A stretch of DNA of 56,817 nt from Sphingopyxis terrae subsp. terrae NBRC 15098 (GCF_001598815.1 NZ_BCZQ01000033.1:1-56817), one strand, 5' to 3'; shown: positions 26,665 to 34,910, counted from the first letter of the stretch. Notes: generated by a model from the letters alone, not told the origin. Translations and numbers: made by a program.

Positions 26665-27924
26665 ATGGATCATTTTGCTTATCGTGACGGCGTTCTCTAC
26701 GCCGAAGACATCCCCTTGCCGCGCATTGCCGAGGAAATCGGCACCCCCGTCTATGTCTATTCGCGCGCGACGCTCGAACGCCATGCGCAGGTGTTTCGCG
26801 ACGCGCTCGCCGATATTCCGCGCAAGCACATTGCCTTTGCGATCAAGTGCAACCCCAACCTCGGCGTGCTGCGTGTCCTCGCGCGGCAGGGCTATGGCGC
26901 CGACGTCGTGTCGGGCGGCGAGCTCGAACGCGCGATCGCGTCGGGGATGGCGCCCGAAGACATCGTCTTTTCGGGCGTCGGAAAGACGCGCGCCGAACTG
27001 GCGCTTGGTCTCGACCGCGGCATCGGCCAATTCAACATCGAACATGAACCCGAAGGCGTCGCGCTCGCAGAGATCGCAGCGCGGAAGGAAATGACCGCGC
27101 AGGCGGTGCTGCGCGTCAATCCCGACGTCGACGCGGGCACCCACGCCAAGATTTCGACCGGCAAGGCCGAAAACAAGTTCGGCGTCGGCATCGACGTCGC
27201 TCCGCAGATATTCGACCGGCTCGCGCGGCTGCCTGGCCTGAAACTGCGCGGCATCGCGCTCCATATCGGCAGCCAGCTCACCAGCCTCGACCCGCTGGAG
27301 GCGGCGTTCGTCCGCGTCGGACGGCTGATCGCCGACCTGCGCGCTGCGGGGCACGACATCACCCATGTCGACCTCGGCGGCGGGCTCGGTGTTCCCTACA
27401 AGGAGGGTGACAACCCGCCGAGCCCCGCCGATTATGGAGCGATGGTCGCGCGCGTCACCCGCGACTGGGACGTCGCCTTGATGTTCGAACCCGGGCGCGT
27501 CATCGCGGGCAACGCCGGCGTGCTGCTCACCGAAGTGCTGTGGGTCAAGCCGGGGGCGCAGAGCGATTTCGTCATCGTCGATGCGGCGATGAACGATCTG
27601 GCACGTCCGGCGCTCTACGACGCGTGGCACGATTTCCAGGCGGTGCGCCCGAGCGGCGAGACGATGACCGCCTCGATCGTCGGCCCGGTGTGCGAAACCG
27701 GCGACACCTTCGCGCGCGACCGCGTGATCGACAAGGTTGCGGCGGGCGATCTCGCCGTTTTCCGCACCGCGGGCGCCTATGGCGCGACGATGGCGTCGAC
27801 CTACAACAGCCGCAGCCTGGTTCCCGAAGTGCTCGTCGACGGCGACCGCTATATCGTCGTTGCCGACCGTATCCCCGCCGGCACGATCATGGCCGCCGAA
27901 CGCGTCCCCGACTGGATCGACTGA
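26665..27924 (+). CDS. lysA: Diaminopimelate decarboxylase
   Basis: A 419-residue fold-III PLP enzyme converting meso-diaminopimelate to lysine. The PLP lysine lies in HIAFAIKCNPN (about residue 57). The glycine-rich phosphate-binding region is DLGGGLGVPY, and the active-site cysteine motif is VGPVCETGDTFA. HIGSQL is also conserved. Length is typical. It is the last gene of the argH operon, 16 bases after the small lipoprotein gene, and is followed by a REP-like repeat that may mark the transcript end. Confidence 0.97.
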   Translation: MDHFAYRDGVLYAEDIPLPRIAEEIGTPVYVYSRATLERHAQVFRDALADIPRKHIAFAIKCNPNLGVLRVLARQGYGADVVSGGELERAIASGMAPEDIVFSGVGKTRAELALGLDRGIGQFNIEHEPEGVALAEIAARKEMTAQAVLRVNPDVDAGTHAKISTGKAENKFGVGIDVAPQIFDRLARLPGLKLRGIALHIGSQLTSLDPLEAAFVRVGRLIADLRAAGHDITHVDLGGGLGVPYKEGDNPPSPADYGAMVARVTRDWDVALMFEPGRVIAGNAGVLLTEVLWVKPGAQSDFVIVDAAMNDLARPALYDAWHDFQAVRPSGETMTASIVGPVCETGDTFARDRVIDKVAAGDLAVFRTAGAYGATMASTYNSRSLVPEVLVDGDRYIVVADRIPAGTIMAAERVPDWID

Positions 27925-27961
27925 ACAAGATTGCGTTCGGCTAGAATTCCATCGAAATTAT

Positions 27962-28051
27962 GTGTGTCCCCGCGAAGGCGGGGACCCATCTCCTGCCGCT
28001 TCGAGTTGGCACCTGCCGGAGATGGGCTCCCGCCTTCGCGGGAGCACACGG
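27962..28051. repeat. REP-like inverted repeat pair between lysA and siroheme synthase
   Basis: Arms GTGTGTCCCCGCGAAGGCGG and CTCCCGCCTTCGCGGGAGCAC match the element at 3941-4033 closely, including the ACCCA/TGGG inner ends. The spacers between the arms differ completely. Confidence 0.87.
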
Positions 28052-28077
28052 CTTGCAATGGTTGAAGGATATTGCCG

Positions 28078-28854
28078 ATGCACCAGCTTCCCCTCTTCCT
28101 GAACCTTGCGGGCCGCACGGTCGTGCTGGTCGGGGAGGGGGAGGCTGCCGATGCGAAGGCGCGGCTGATTGCGCGCGCCGGCGGGCGGATCGTGCCGCAG
28201 TGGGAAGACGGCGCGGCGATTGCCTTTGTTGCGCTGGACGAGGGCGCCGAAGAGGCGGCGGCGGAGCTGCGCGCGCGCGGCCTTCTCGTCAATGTCGTCG
28301 ATCGGCCCGATCTTTGCGATTTCACCACCCCCGCGATCGTCGACCGCGCGCCGGTAACGATCGCGGTCGGCACCGGCGGTGCGTCGGCCGGGCTCGCCAA
28401 GGCGGTGCGCCAGCGGATCGAGGTGTTGCTGCCTGCCACCCTCGGCAATCTTGCGACCGCGCTGTTCACCGCGCGCGGCGCGATGAAGGCGCGCTGGCCC
28501 GATGCCGCCGACCGCCGCCGCGCGATCGATGCCGCGCTGGTGCCCGGCGGTGTGCTCGATCCGGTTGCCGGGCCGGACGAACAGGCCGTCGCTGCCTGGC
28601 TCGCCGCCGATCATGTGGCGGCGCCCGCGCGCCTTGAGATGATCGCGCTCGCCAGCGACGATCCCGACGATCTGACGCTGCGCGCCGCGCGCCTGCTGGG
28701 TGAAGCCGACCATATCTTCCACCCCGCTGCGACGCCGCCCGCGATCCTGGCTCGCGCGCGCGCCGATGCGGTGCGTCACGTTACCGAAACGCCGCCTGTC
28801 GATCCGCCACCCGGCCTGTCGCTCTGGCTCGCACCGGCGATTACGCGAAGTTAA
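28078..28854 (+). CDS. Precorrin-2 dehydrogenase/sirohydrochlorin ferrochelatase-like protein (CysG N-terminal type)
   Basis: A 258-residue protein. Residues 1-150 match the CysG/Met8 NAD-binding siroheme-synthase domain: LFLNLAGRTVVLVGEGEAADAKARL, VNVVDRPDLCDF, VGTGGASAGLAKAVRQRIE. The family normally has GGGxVAxRK, so the glycine motif here is altered. The region after about 185 (ALASDDPDDLTLRAARLLGEAD) resembles the first strand-helix of a uroporphyrinogen-III methyltransferase domain but stops after about 60 residues. The likely role is oxidation of precorrin-2 and iron insertion to make siroheme. No sulfite or nitrite reductase is nearby. ATG 28078 is chosen over TTG 28072. Confidence 0.8.
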   Translation: MHQLPLFLNLAGRTVVLVGEGEAADAKARLIARAGGRIVPQWEDGAAIAFVALDEGAEEAAAELRARGLLVNVVDRPDLCDFTTPAIVDRAPVTIAVGTGGASAGLAKAVRQRIEVLLPATLGNLATALFTARGAMKARWPDAADRRRAIDAALVPGGVLDPVAGPDEQAVAAWLAADHVAAPARLEMIALASDDPDDLTLRAARLLGEADHIFHPAATPPAILARARADAVRHVTETPPVDPPPGLSLWLAPAITRS

Positions 28855-28928
28855 TTGGGCTTCGCTCCGGCGCCTTCCTAGCCCTGTCGCCGGCGGCATC
28901 GACGCCGCCGTTTCAGACAGGAGGGATT

Positions 28929-29075
28929 ATGGAATTTCCGCCCATTGCCATCGACGCGCTGCCGCTGCTCGACACCGCGGTCGGCCTGTACGGATCGACG
29001 ATCGGTCCCGACACGACGACCGACGGGTCGGTGTTCGACATCGCCGTGACCATTGCAACCATCGTGCGCGGTTGA
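28929..29075 (+). CDS. Small peptide (48 residues), candidate precursor or microprotein
   Basis: A 48-codon frame preceded by AGGAGGG at near-ideal spacing. The peptide starts MEFPPIAIDALPLLDTAVGL, followed by YGSTIGPDTTTDGSVFD and a hydrophobic end IAVTIATIVRG. It lacks cysteine and lysine, has one arginine, and is acidic with clustered Asp/Thr. No signal peptide or full membrane helix is clear. A stable stem-loop follows its stop, before two genes encoding a HEAT-repeat protein and a cupin-like protein. This layout is what one sees for a highly expressed short peptide with downstream partner or modifying genes, but no family is recognised. Confidence 0.6.
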   Translation: MEFPPIAIDALPLLDTAVGLYGSTIGPDTTTDGSVFDIAVTIATIVRG

Positions 29076-29081
29076 CCGTGC

Positions 29082-29111
29082 GCCGACGCGGAGCACTGCC
29101 TCTGCGTCGGC
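29082..29111 (+). terminator. Stem-loop after the 48-residue peptide gene (possible attenuator)
   Basis: GCCGACGC at 29082-29089 pairs with GCGTCGGC at 29104-29111. GGAG/CTCT extends the stem inward (one G-T pair) to 12 pairs with a 6-base loop. There is no U-run after it, so it is more likely a processing, stability or partial-termination element than a full intrinsic terminator. Confidence 0.5.
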
Positions 29112-29125
29112 CCGGATCGCACGCC

Positions 29126-30130
29126 ATGTCGCGCCACGATCATTTCCCCCGCCACGACCCCGCACGCTGCGAGGCAGCCCGCGAGGCCACCGATGCTCTG
29201 GCGGAGGACTGGCGCGCCAAAGACACCTGCCCCGGCGGCCTGATCGCCGCGATGGACGCGCTCGCGGATGCGCCGCCTGCCGCCGCGATCGACGCGCTGC
29301 TGCCTTGGCTCGCCGATATCGGCTGGCTCCGCGCGCGGCTCGCCGCGGCGCTGACGCTGATTGCCGCCGATCCCTTCGCGCGGCCGCCGCTGCGCCTCGT
29401 CGGCGGCGGCGACGGGCCTTGCGGGTTGGTACTCGCCGAGCGCGGCGCGATCCGCCTGTCGCTGCTGCTTCAGCCTTTCACTGCGGGCGCGGCCGATCCC
29501 GTGACCGCCAGCTTCCGTGCCGGGGCTGCCGCGATCCGCATCCTGGCGGGCGGCAGCGCCCGGCTGCGTCGGCACCGCATCGTCGGCGCGGCCGCTCGGC
29601 CGGCCTTCACCGCGGCGGGGGCGGGATGCTGCGAAAGCGATCCGCCGCAACCGCTCCCGAAAGGCACGATCCTGCGCCTCGACACCGCGCGCGAGGCGAT
29701 AACGCTCGTCGGTGCGAGCGGCGACCTGTTGCTGCTCGACCTCGCGGTCCACCCGCCGTCATCGCTCCCCGTGCAAACCTATGACATTGCGAGCGGCCGG
29801 CTGATCCATGTCGCGAGCGCCCGCCGCGACGCCAGCTTTCGGCAGATGGCGCTCGCGCTGCTTGGTGCCTTCGGTCGCCGCGACGCCGCGCCGCTCTTTG
29901 TCGAGGCGACGCGTGATGACGATTTCGCCGCGCGCTGGTCGGCGATGCGCCAGCTTGTCGCGCTCGATCCGGCGGCCGCGCGCGCGCCGCTCGCTGCAAT
30001 GGCCGCCGCCGACCCGCACTCCGAAGTCCGCGCCGCCGCCGGCGCTACGCTTGCGCTCTATCCTTCCTTCTGCGCCGCCAAGGATGCCCATGCCCCAGAT
30101 GATCGCCCCGCCGCCGACGCCCGAATATGA
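29126..30130 (+). CDS. HEAT-repeat protein, unrecognised family
   Basis: A 334-residue protein. The first 90 residues are helical (CEAAREATDALAEDW; MDALADAPPAAAIDALLPWL). The middle (about 95-225) looks beta-rich (GLVLAERGAIRLSLLLQPF; RIVGAAARPAFTAAGAG; TILRLDTAREAITLVGASG), possibly a jelly-roll. The C-terminus (about 235-315) has two or more HEAT-like helical repeats ending in PHSEVRAAAGATLALY. Its start lies 50 bases after the peptide gene, across a stem-loop. Its 3' end overlaps the next gene by about 40 bases. A scaffold or peptide-binding role with the neighbouring peptide is inference. Confidence 0.75.
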   Translation: MSRHDHFPRHDPARCEAAREATDALAEDWRAKDTCPGGLIAAMDALADAPPAAAIDALLPWLADIGWLRARLAAALTLIAADPFARPPLRLVGGGDGPCGLVLAERGAIRLSLLLQPFTAGAADPVTASFRAGAAAIRILAGGSARLRRHRIVGAAARPAFTAAGAGCCESDPPQPLPKGTILRLDTAREAITLVGASGDLLLLDLAVHPPSSLPVQTYDIASGRLIHVASARRDASFRQMALALLGAFGRRDAAPLFVEATRDDDFAARWSAMRQLVALDPAAARAPLAAMAAADPHSEVRAAAGATLALYPSFCAAKDAHAPDDRPAADARI

Positions 30131-30989
30131 TCTCGAAGAGGTCGCCGCGCGGCTCGACGAAAGCGGCGTTGATCTGGGCGATCCCGCCAGCGTCGATCGC
30201 TGCGCCGCGCTGCTCGGCGGCCTCGCACGCAACCGCGATTTCCTCGCCGACCGCCTCGTCGCCGACCTCAAGGCGGCGCACGCGGGCCAACTCGCGGCGA
30301 ACCGCTATTCGGCGCAGGTGGTCCTGCTCCACCGCAGCCGCCGCGGCCACTTCCTGCGCGCCAACATCTGGCCCTCGGCAAGCGACGAGGCCTATCGCAC
30401 CAGCGGCGCGCGCGCCTTTTCCTATGGCGTGCCGCACGACCATAATTTCCACTTTCTCACCGCCGGCTATTGGGGTCCGGGCTATGTCAGCGACTATTAT
30501 GAATATGATGCGGAGGCGGTCGATGGCCGCCGCGGCGAGCCGCTGAACCTGCGCTTCGTCGAACGCAGCAGTTTGGGCGAGGGCCGCATGCTCCTCTACC
30601 GCGCCCACCGCGACGTCCACAGCCAGCTTCCGCCCGAACGGCTTTCGGTCAGCCTCAACATCATGGACGAGGGCGAGCATGTCCCGTGGCGCGACCAATA
30701 TCTGGTCGATCTAGGCACCGACGCCGCGCGGTGGAGCACGATCGCCAGCCGGCCGACGCTTACACCCACCGAAGCGCTGCTCCGCTGTGCGGTCCACCTG
30801 ACCGACAACGCCCGCGACATCGCCGACCATATGGCGGTCAGCCATCCGGTGCCGCGGGTGCGCGCCAGCGCCATCGCCGCGCTCGCCGCCGTCGCAGACG
30901 GGACGGGACGAACGGCGGCGCTCGAACGCGGCCTGCGCGACGCCGATGCGCGGGTCAGGGACGATTGCGAACGATGGCTGACGCTTTAG
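30084..30989 (+). CDS. Cupin-like putative metalloprotein with C-terminal HEAT-like repeat
   Basis: A protein of about 301 residues; starts at 30084, 30090 or 30099 are possible, all overlapping the previous gene. The central domain holds YGVPHDHNFHFLTAGYWGPG (His in HxH spacing) followed about 55 residues later by YRAHRDVHSQLPP and LSVSLNIM. Such paired His clusters in beta-strand context recall cysteine-dioxygenase-like cupins, which bind a mononuclear metal. The C-terminus (about 250-300) is HEAT-like (VPRVRASAIAALAAVADG). Enzymatic activity on the 48-residue peptide or on a small molecule is possible; no family was recognised. Confidence 0.75.
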   Translation: MPMPQMIAPPPTPEYDLEEVAARLDESGVDLGDPASVDRCAALLGGLARNRDFLADRLVADLKAAHAGQLAANRYSAQVVLLHRSRRGHFLRANIWPSASDEAYRTSGARAFSYGVPHDHNFHFLTAGYWGPGYVSDYYEYDAEAVDGRRGEPLNLRFVERSSLGEGRMLLYRAHRDVHSQLPPERLSVSLNIMDEGEHVPWRDQYLVDLGTDAARWSTIASRPTLTPTEALLRCAVHLTDNARDIADHMAVSHPVPRVRASAIAALAAVADGTGRTAALERGLRDADARVRDDCERWLTL

Positions 30990-31006
30990 GCCCGCAGATT
31001 AGGACC

Positions 31007-31297
31007 TCAAACCCCCGGCAGGCTCTCGATTTCGGGCGCCCCGGCGAGGCAGGGGCCGAGTTTCGCGCCGAGGGTGCGGAAATGGTCCGACGCGCGGTGC
31101 GCTGCGACCGCGGCCTCGTCGTCATAGCATTCCAGCACCTTGTAAACGCCGGCTTCCGCGGTGCGGAACAGCTTGTAGAAGCTGTTGCCCGGCTCGTTCG
31201 CGCGCACCGCGGGGGCCAGCTCGGCAAACACGGCTTCGAATTCCGCTTCCTTGTCCGGCTGCACGCGCAGCGTGGCGATAATGCCGATTCCGCTCAT
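31007..31297 (-). CDS. Antibiotic biosynthesis monooxygenase (ABM) domain protein
   Basis: A 96-residue ferredoxin-like alpha/beta protein of the ABM/YgiN family. The N-terminal strand GIIATLRVQPDKEAEFEAVFAEL and the segment FYKLFRTAEAGVYKVLECYDDEAAVAAH are typical. YgiN-like members oxidise quinols or small aromatics without cofactors, but activity varies. The gene ends a minus-strand group (MaoC, thiolase, CMD, ABM) and is convergent with the cupin-like gene, 17 bases apart. Confidence 0.85.
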   Translation of the reverse strand: MSGIGIIATLRVQPDKEAEFEAVFAELAPAVRANEPGNSFYKLFRTAEAGVYKVLECYDDEAAVAAHRASDHFRTLGAKLGPCLAGAPEIESLPGV

Positions 31298-31333
31298 ATC
31301 GTCTCTCCCTTGAAGATGGTCAGGCTCAAATGA

Positions 31334-31918
31334 TCAGGCGCGCAGGTCGGGATCGACGTCCCAACCCGCCTCGACCTGGATGCCGAAGCTGTTGAGCATC
31401 ATCGAAACCTGCGTGTACTGACCGACGGTCATCACCAGATCCATGCGCCCCTTGTCGCCGAGCGGCGCCAGCGCCGCCCAGGTCGCGTCGGTAACGAAAT
31501 GGTCCGCGGTCAGCTCGTCGGTCGCACGCAGCATCGCGCGGTCGATGTCGCTCCAGCCCGCCGCGTCGGGTCCTGCTTTGATCCGCTCGATCTCGTCTTC
31601 GGTCAGGCCGCAGTCGAGCCCGATGCGCCTGTGCTGCGTCCATTCATAGCCCGACAGGCAATTATAGCCGGTGCGCAGGATAACGAGCTCGCGATCCCGC
31701 GGGGCAAGCGCATTGCGCTTCGACAGGATATAATTGCCCCAGCCGAGGAAAGCGGTCAGCGCCTTGGGCGCCTGCGCCAGCGTGCGGAAGATGTTGAGAA
31801 TCCTGCCGCCGCCCACCTTGCCGCCATCGGAGGCAAGAAAGGGTTCAAGCGCTGCGCGCTGGTCGGCATCGAGCCGGCCCAAATCGACCGGCTCGATGCG
31901 CGGAGCATTCAGACGCAA
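31334..31918 (-). CDS. Carboxymuconolactone decarboxylase (AhpD-like) family protein
   Basis: A protein of about 194 residues. The CMD/AhpD signature region reads NYILSKRNALAPRDRELVIL, then YNCLSGYEWTQHRRIGLDCGL with the family Cys-Glu-His triad. The most natural start is a TTG at 31918-31916 giving MRLNAPRIEPV, one base after the thiolase stop, with GAGGT upstream; further upstream the frame runs through the thiolase gene. CMD proteins include peroxide-reducing AhpD-like enzymes and decarboxylases; the role here is unknown. It is followed by the ABM gene. Confidence 0.82.
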   Translation of the reverse strand: MRLNAPRIEPVDLGRLDADQRAALEPFLASDGGKVGGGRILNIFRTLAQAPKALTAFLGWGNYILSKRNALAPRDRELVILRTGYNCLSGYEWTQHRRIGLDCGLTEDEIERIKAGPDAAGWSDIDRAMLRATDELTADHFVTDATWAALAPLGDKGRMDLVMTVGQYTQVSMMLNSFGIQVEAGWDVDPDLRA

Positions 31919-31919
31919 A

Positions 31920-33101
31920 TCAGAAGACCTCGAACAGGCCTGCTGCGCCCTGGCCGCCACCGATGCACATGGTGACGACGGCATATTTGACGCCGCGGCG
32001 CTTGCCTTCGAGCAGCGCGTGGCCGACGCAGCGCGCGCCGGTCATGCCGAAGGGGTGGCCGATCGAGATCGAGCCGCCGTTGACGTTGAGCAGGTCGTTC
32101 GGAATGCCGAGCTTGTCGCGGCAATAGAGCACCTGCACGGCAAAGGCTTCGTTGAGTTCCCAAAGGCCGATGTCGTCCATCTTGAGCTCGAAGCGTTCGA
32201 GCAGCTTCGGGATGGCGAAAACGGGGCCGATGCCCATTTCGTCGGGCTCGGTGCCGGCAACGGCCATGCCGACATAGCGGCCCAGCGGCTGAAGCCCGCG
32301 CTTTTCAGCGACCTTGGCCTCCATGACGACACAGGCCGACGATCCGTCCGAAAGCTGGCTGGCGTTGCCCGCCGTGATCGTGTGGCCTTCGCCCATCACC
32401 GGCTTCAGGCTCTGCAGCCCTTCGAGCGTGGTGTCGGGACGGTTGCACTCGTCCTTGTCGGCGACGACGTCCTTGAAGGTGACTTCCTTCGTTTCCTTGT
32501 TCACCACCGCCATCGTCGCCTTGCAGGGGACGATTTCGTCGTCGAACTTGCCGGCGGCCTGGGCCGCGGCGGTGCGCTGCTGCGACTGGAGCGAATATTC
32601 GTCCTGCGCTTCACGGCTGATGTTGTAACGCTTTGCAACGACTTCTGCCGTGCCGATCATCGGCATGTAGATGTCCTTGTGCATCGCCAGCAGTTCCTGG
32701 TCGGCCTCGAAGAAGGTCTTGCCGCTGCCGCTGACCTTCGAGATGCTTTCGACGCCGCCGGCGACGCAGATGTCCTGGCGGTCGACGATGATCTGCTTCG
32801 CGGCGGTCGCGATCGTCATCAGGCCCGACGAGCACTGGCGGTCGATCGACATGCCGGGAACGGTGACGGGCAGGCCGGCGCGCAGGCCGATCAGGCGCGC
32901 GACGTTCATCGTCTGCGATCCCTGCTGCATCGCGGCGCCGAACAGGACATCGTCGATCTCGCCCCCTTCAACCCCGGCGCGCTCGACCGCGGCGGCGACC
33001 GAATAGGCGCCCAGCGTCGGCGAGGTCGTGTTGTTGAACGATCCGCGCGCCGCCTTGGTCAGCGGGGTGCGGGCGGTGGAAACGATGACGGCGTCACGCA
33101 T
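31920..33101 (-). CDS. Acetyl-CoA C-acyltransferase (thiolase)
   Basis: A 393-residue thiolase. The acyl-accepting cysteine is in DRQCSSGLMTIA (about residue 89). The C-terminal catalytic residues lie in SIGHPFGMTGAR (His) and MCIGGGQGAAG (Cys). It catalyses thiolytic cleavage or Claisen condensation of acyl-CoA in fatty acid oxidation or PHB-type synthesis; the family cannot be split by eye. Genes for a MaoC hydratase upstream and CMD/ABM proteins downstream on the same strand suggest a small acyl-CoA operon. Confidence 0.94.
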   Translation of the reverse strand: MRDAVIVSTARTPLTKAARGSFNNTTSPTLGAYSVAAAVERAGVEGGEIDDVLFGAAMQQGSQTMNVARLIGLRAGLPVTVPGMSIDRQCSSGLMTIATAAKQIIVDRQDICVAGGVESISKVSGSGKTFFEADQELLAMHKDIYMPMIGTAEVVAKRYNISREAQDEYSLQSQQRTAAAQAAGKFDDEIVPCKATMAVVNKETKEVTFKDVVADKDECNRPDTTLEGLQSLKPVMGEGHTITAGNASQLSDGSSACVVMEAKVAEKRGLQPLGRYVGMAVAGTEPDEMGIGPVFAIPKLLERFELKMDDIGLWELNEAFAVQVLYCRDKLGIPNDLLNVNGGSISIGHPFGMTGARCVGHALLEGKRRGVKYAVVTMCIGGGQGAAGLFEVF

Positions 33102-33171
33102 GATAAACTTCCTTCTGCTTGGTTCCGGTTGTCTTTTCGGGGGAGGTTCGGCCGGAATGCCGGTTTATATG

Positions 33172-33630
33172 TCAGACGAAGAACTGGCTGATCCATTCGG
33201 CCATCAGCGCGGGCTTTTCCTCGCCCTCGATCTCGACCGTGAATTCCAGCGTCTGCTGCCACTGGCCCGGACGCTTTTCGTCGAGCTCGAGCAGCTTGAA
33301 ATGGCCGCGCACGCGCTTGCCCGAGCGCACGGGGGCAAGGAAGCGCACTTTGTTGCCGCCATAGTTGACGCCCATCTTGACGCCCGCGGGGCGCGGGCAG
33401 TCGGATTTGGCCATCAACATGGGGAAAAGCGAGAGGGTCAGGAAACCGTGCGCAATGGTACCGCCGAAGGGCGTCAGCTTCGCCTTTTCTTCGTCGATAT
33501 GGATGAACTGATGATCGCCGGTCGCGTCGGCGAACTTGTTGATCATCTCCTGATCGACCAGCACCCATTCGGACGTGCCGAGCGGCTTGCCGACCAGTTC
33601 CTTCATTTCCTGCGGCGTCATCGCGCTCAT
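33172..33630 (-). CDS. MaoC family (R)-enoyl-CoA hydratase-like protein
   Basis: A 152-residue hot-dog fold protein. The hydratase-2 signature DATGDHQFIHIDEEKAKLTP, with Asp and His catalytic residues, is followed by GGTIAHGFLTLSLFP. The probable reaction is (R)-specific hydration of trans-2-enoyl-CoA. It lies upstream of the thiolase on the same strand with a 70-base gap, so they could be co-expressed. Start at 33630 is the only clear ATG before the family sequence (MSAMTPQEMK), with a second Met at residue 4. Confidence 0.9.
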   Translation of the reverse strand: MSAMTPQEMKELVGKPLGTSEWVLVDQEMINKFADATGDHQFIHIDEEKAKLTPFGGTIAHGFLTLSLFPMLMAKSDCPRPAGVKMGVNYGGNKVRFLAPVRSGKRVRGHFKLLELDEKRPGQWQQTLEFTVEIEGEEKPALMAEWISQFFV

Positions 33631-33725
33631 CCTTTATCCCCTCTATGTCTGTCGAGGGGCGCGTTCTAGGCCCGCGGGGCGGGGTAGCACAAGGGCCTAG
33701 GGCTTTGCGCTACGGCGCCGTAGCG

Positions 33726-34883
33726 TCAGGACTGGGCGGGCTTCGGCGTCTTCATCGTGACGCTTTCGGCATAGGGGAGAATCATCGTCCCGTCGGGCGC
33801 CGCGGTGAAGGTCGTCTGCGTCGGATAGGCGAAGTCGTAGCCGGCGTTGGTCATCTCTTCGAAGACGCGGATGCCGATCGCGGTGCGGGCCGCAATGACC
33901 TCGTTATAGTCGGCGCTCGGAATGTCGGCGACCAGCTCGAAGTCGAGGCTCGAGGCGCCGAAGCCGATGAAACTCGACCGGACGAACTCATGCCCCTCGG
34001 CCTCGACCTGCGCCTTCAGCAGGTCGGGCAGCGCGCGCAGCATCGCGGGCGTGGTCTGATAGATGACACCGATCGCGAACTGGACGCGGCGGCGTTCGAG
34101 ATGGGCATAGTTGGTGATTTCCTTCGACAGCAAATTGGTGTTGGAAATCACCAGCAGCTCGCCGTTGACCGACCGCAGATGCGTGCTTTTGAGCCCGATG
34201 CGCTCGACGGTGGCGACGCTATTGTCATATTTGATCGCTTCGCCGACGCGGAACGGGCGGTCGAAGATGATCGACAGCGACGCGAACAGGTCGGAAAAAA
34301 TGCCCTGCGCGGCAAGGCCGATCGCGATGCCGCCAATGCCCAGGCCGGCGATCAGGCCGGTGACATTGACCCCCATATTGTCGAGGATGACGATCGCCGC
34401 GACCGCGAACAGCGCGATGCTGATGAGCAGGCGGATGATGCCCATCGCGTTGACCAGCGTCTCGTTATGCCCCTCCGCGGCGCGGCGCTGGATCAGCCCG
34501 AGGACGATTTCGCGCGCCCAGATCGCCACTTGCAGCACCACCGCGACGGTGAAGACGAACTGGATGATCTGCAGGACGACGACAGGTGGATTGGCCGATG
34601 CCGCGACCAGCCGGATCGCGACGATCGCCAGCACCAGCGACTTGGTCTTGTGGATCACCCGCCCGACAATGTCGGTCAGCGTGAATTGCCCCGGCGCCGA
34701 CTGCGCTTTCTTGAGCGCGAAGCCGCGGATCAGCGACAGCGCGAAATAGATGACGAGCCCTGCGCCGATCGCGATGCCGATCTGCAACCAGTGCGTATCG
34801 ACCCATGCGACGCTGCTGGTCCACCAGGCGCGGATCTGCGCGGCGGGGTTGGCGGTCGCGGTGGCAAGGAAAGGCAAAGTCAC
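33726..34883 (-). CDS. Mechanosensitive ion channel (MscS family)
   Basis: A 385-residue inner-membrane channel beginning at GTG 34883 preceded by AAGAGGA. Four or so transmembrane helices occupy about residues 30-190. The pore-lining TM3 is GVNVTGLIAGLGIGGIAIGL, rich in Gly/Ala, and is followed by FSDLFASLSIIFDRPFRVGEAI, the conserved start of the beta domain. It opens under membrane tension to release solutes during hypo-osmotic shock. It is downstream of the topoisomerase gene by 27 bases on the same strand. Confidence 0.92.
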   Translation of the reverse strand: MTLPFLATATANPAAQIRAWWTSSVAWVDTHWLQIGIAIGAGLVIYFALSLIRGFALKKAQSAPGQFTLTDIVGRVIHKTKSLVLAIVAIRLVAASANPPVVVLQIIQFVFTVAVVLQVAIWAREIVLGLIQRRAAEGHNETLVNAMGIIRLLISIALFAVAAIVILDNMGVNVTGLIAGLGIGGIAIGLAAQGIFSDLFASLSIIFDRPFRVGEAIKYDNSVATVERIGLKSTHLRSVNGELLVISNTNLLSKEITNYAHLERRRVQFAIGVIYQTTPAMLRALPDLLKAQVEAEGHEFVRSSFIGFGASSLDFELVADIPSADYNEVIAARTAIGIRVFEEMTNAGYDFAYPTQTTFTAAPDGTMILPYAESVTMKTPKPAQS

Positions 34884-34910
34884 GTCGGTCCTCTTGGTCT
34901 GGTCGGTCGG

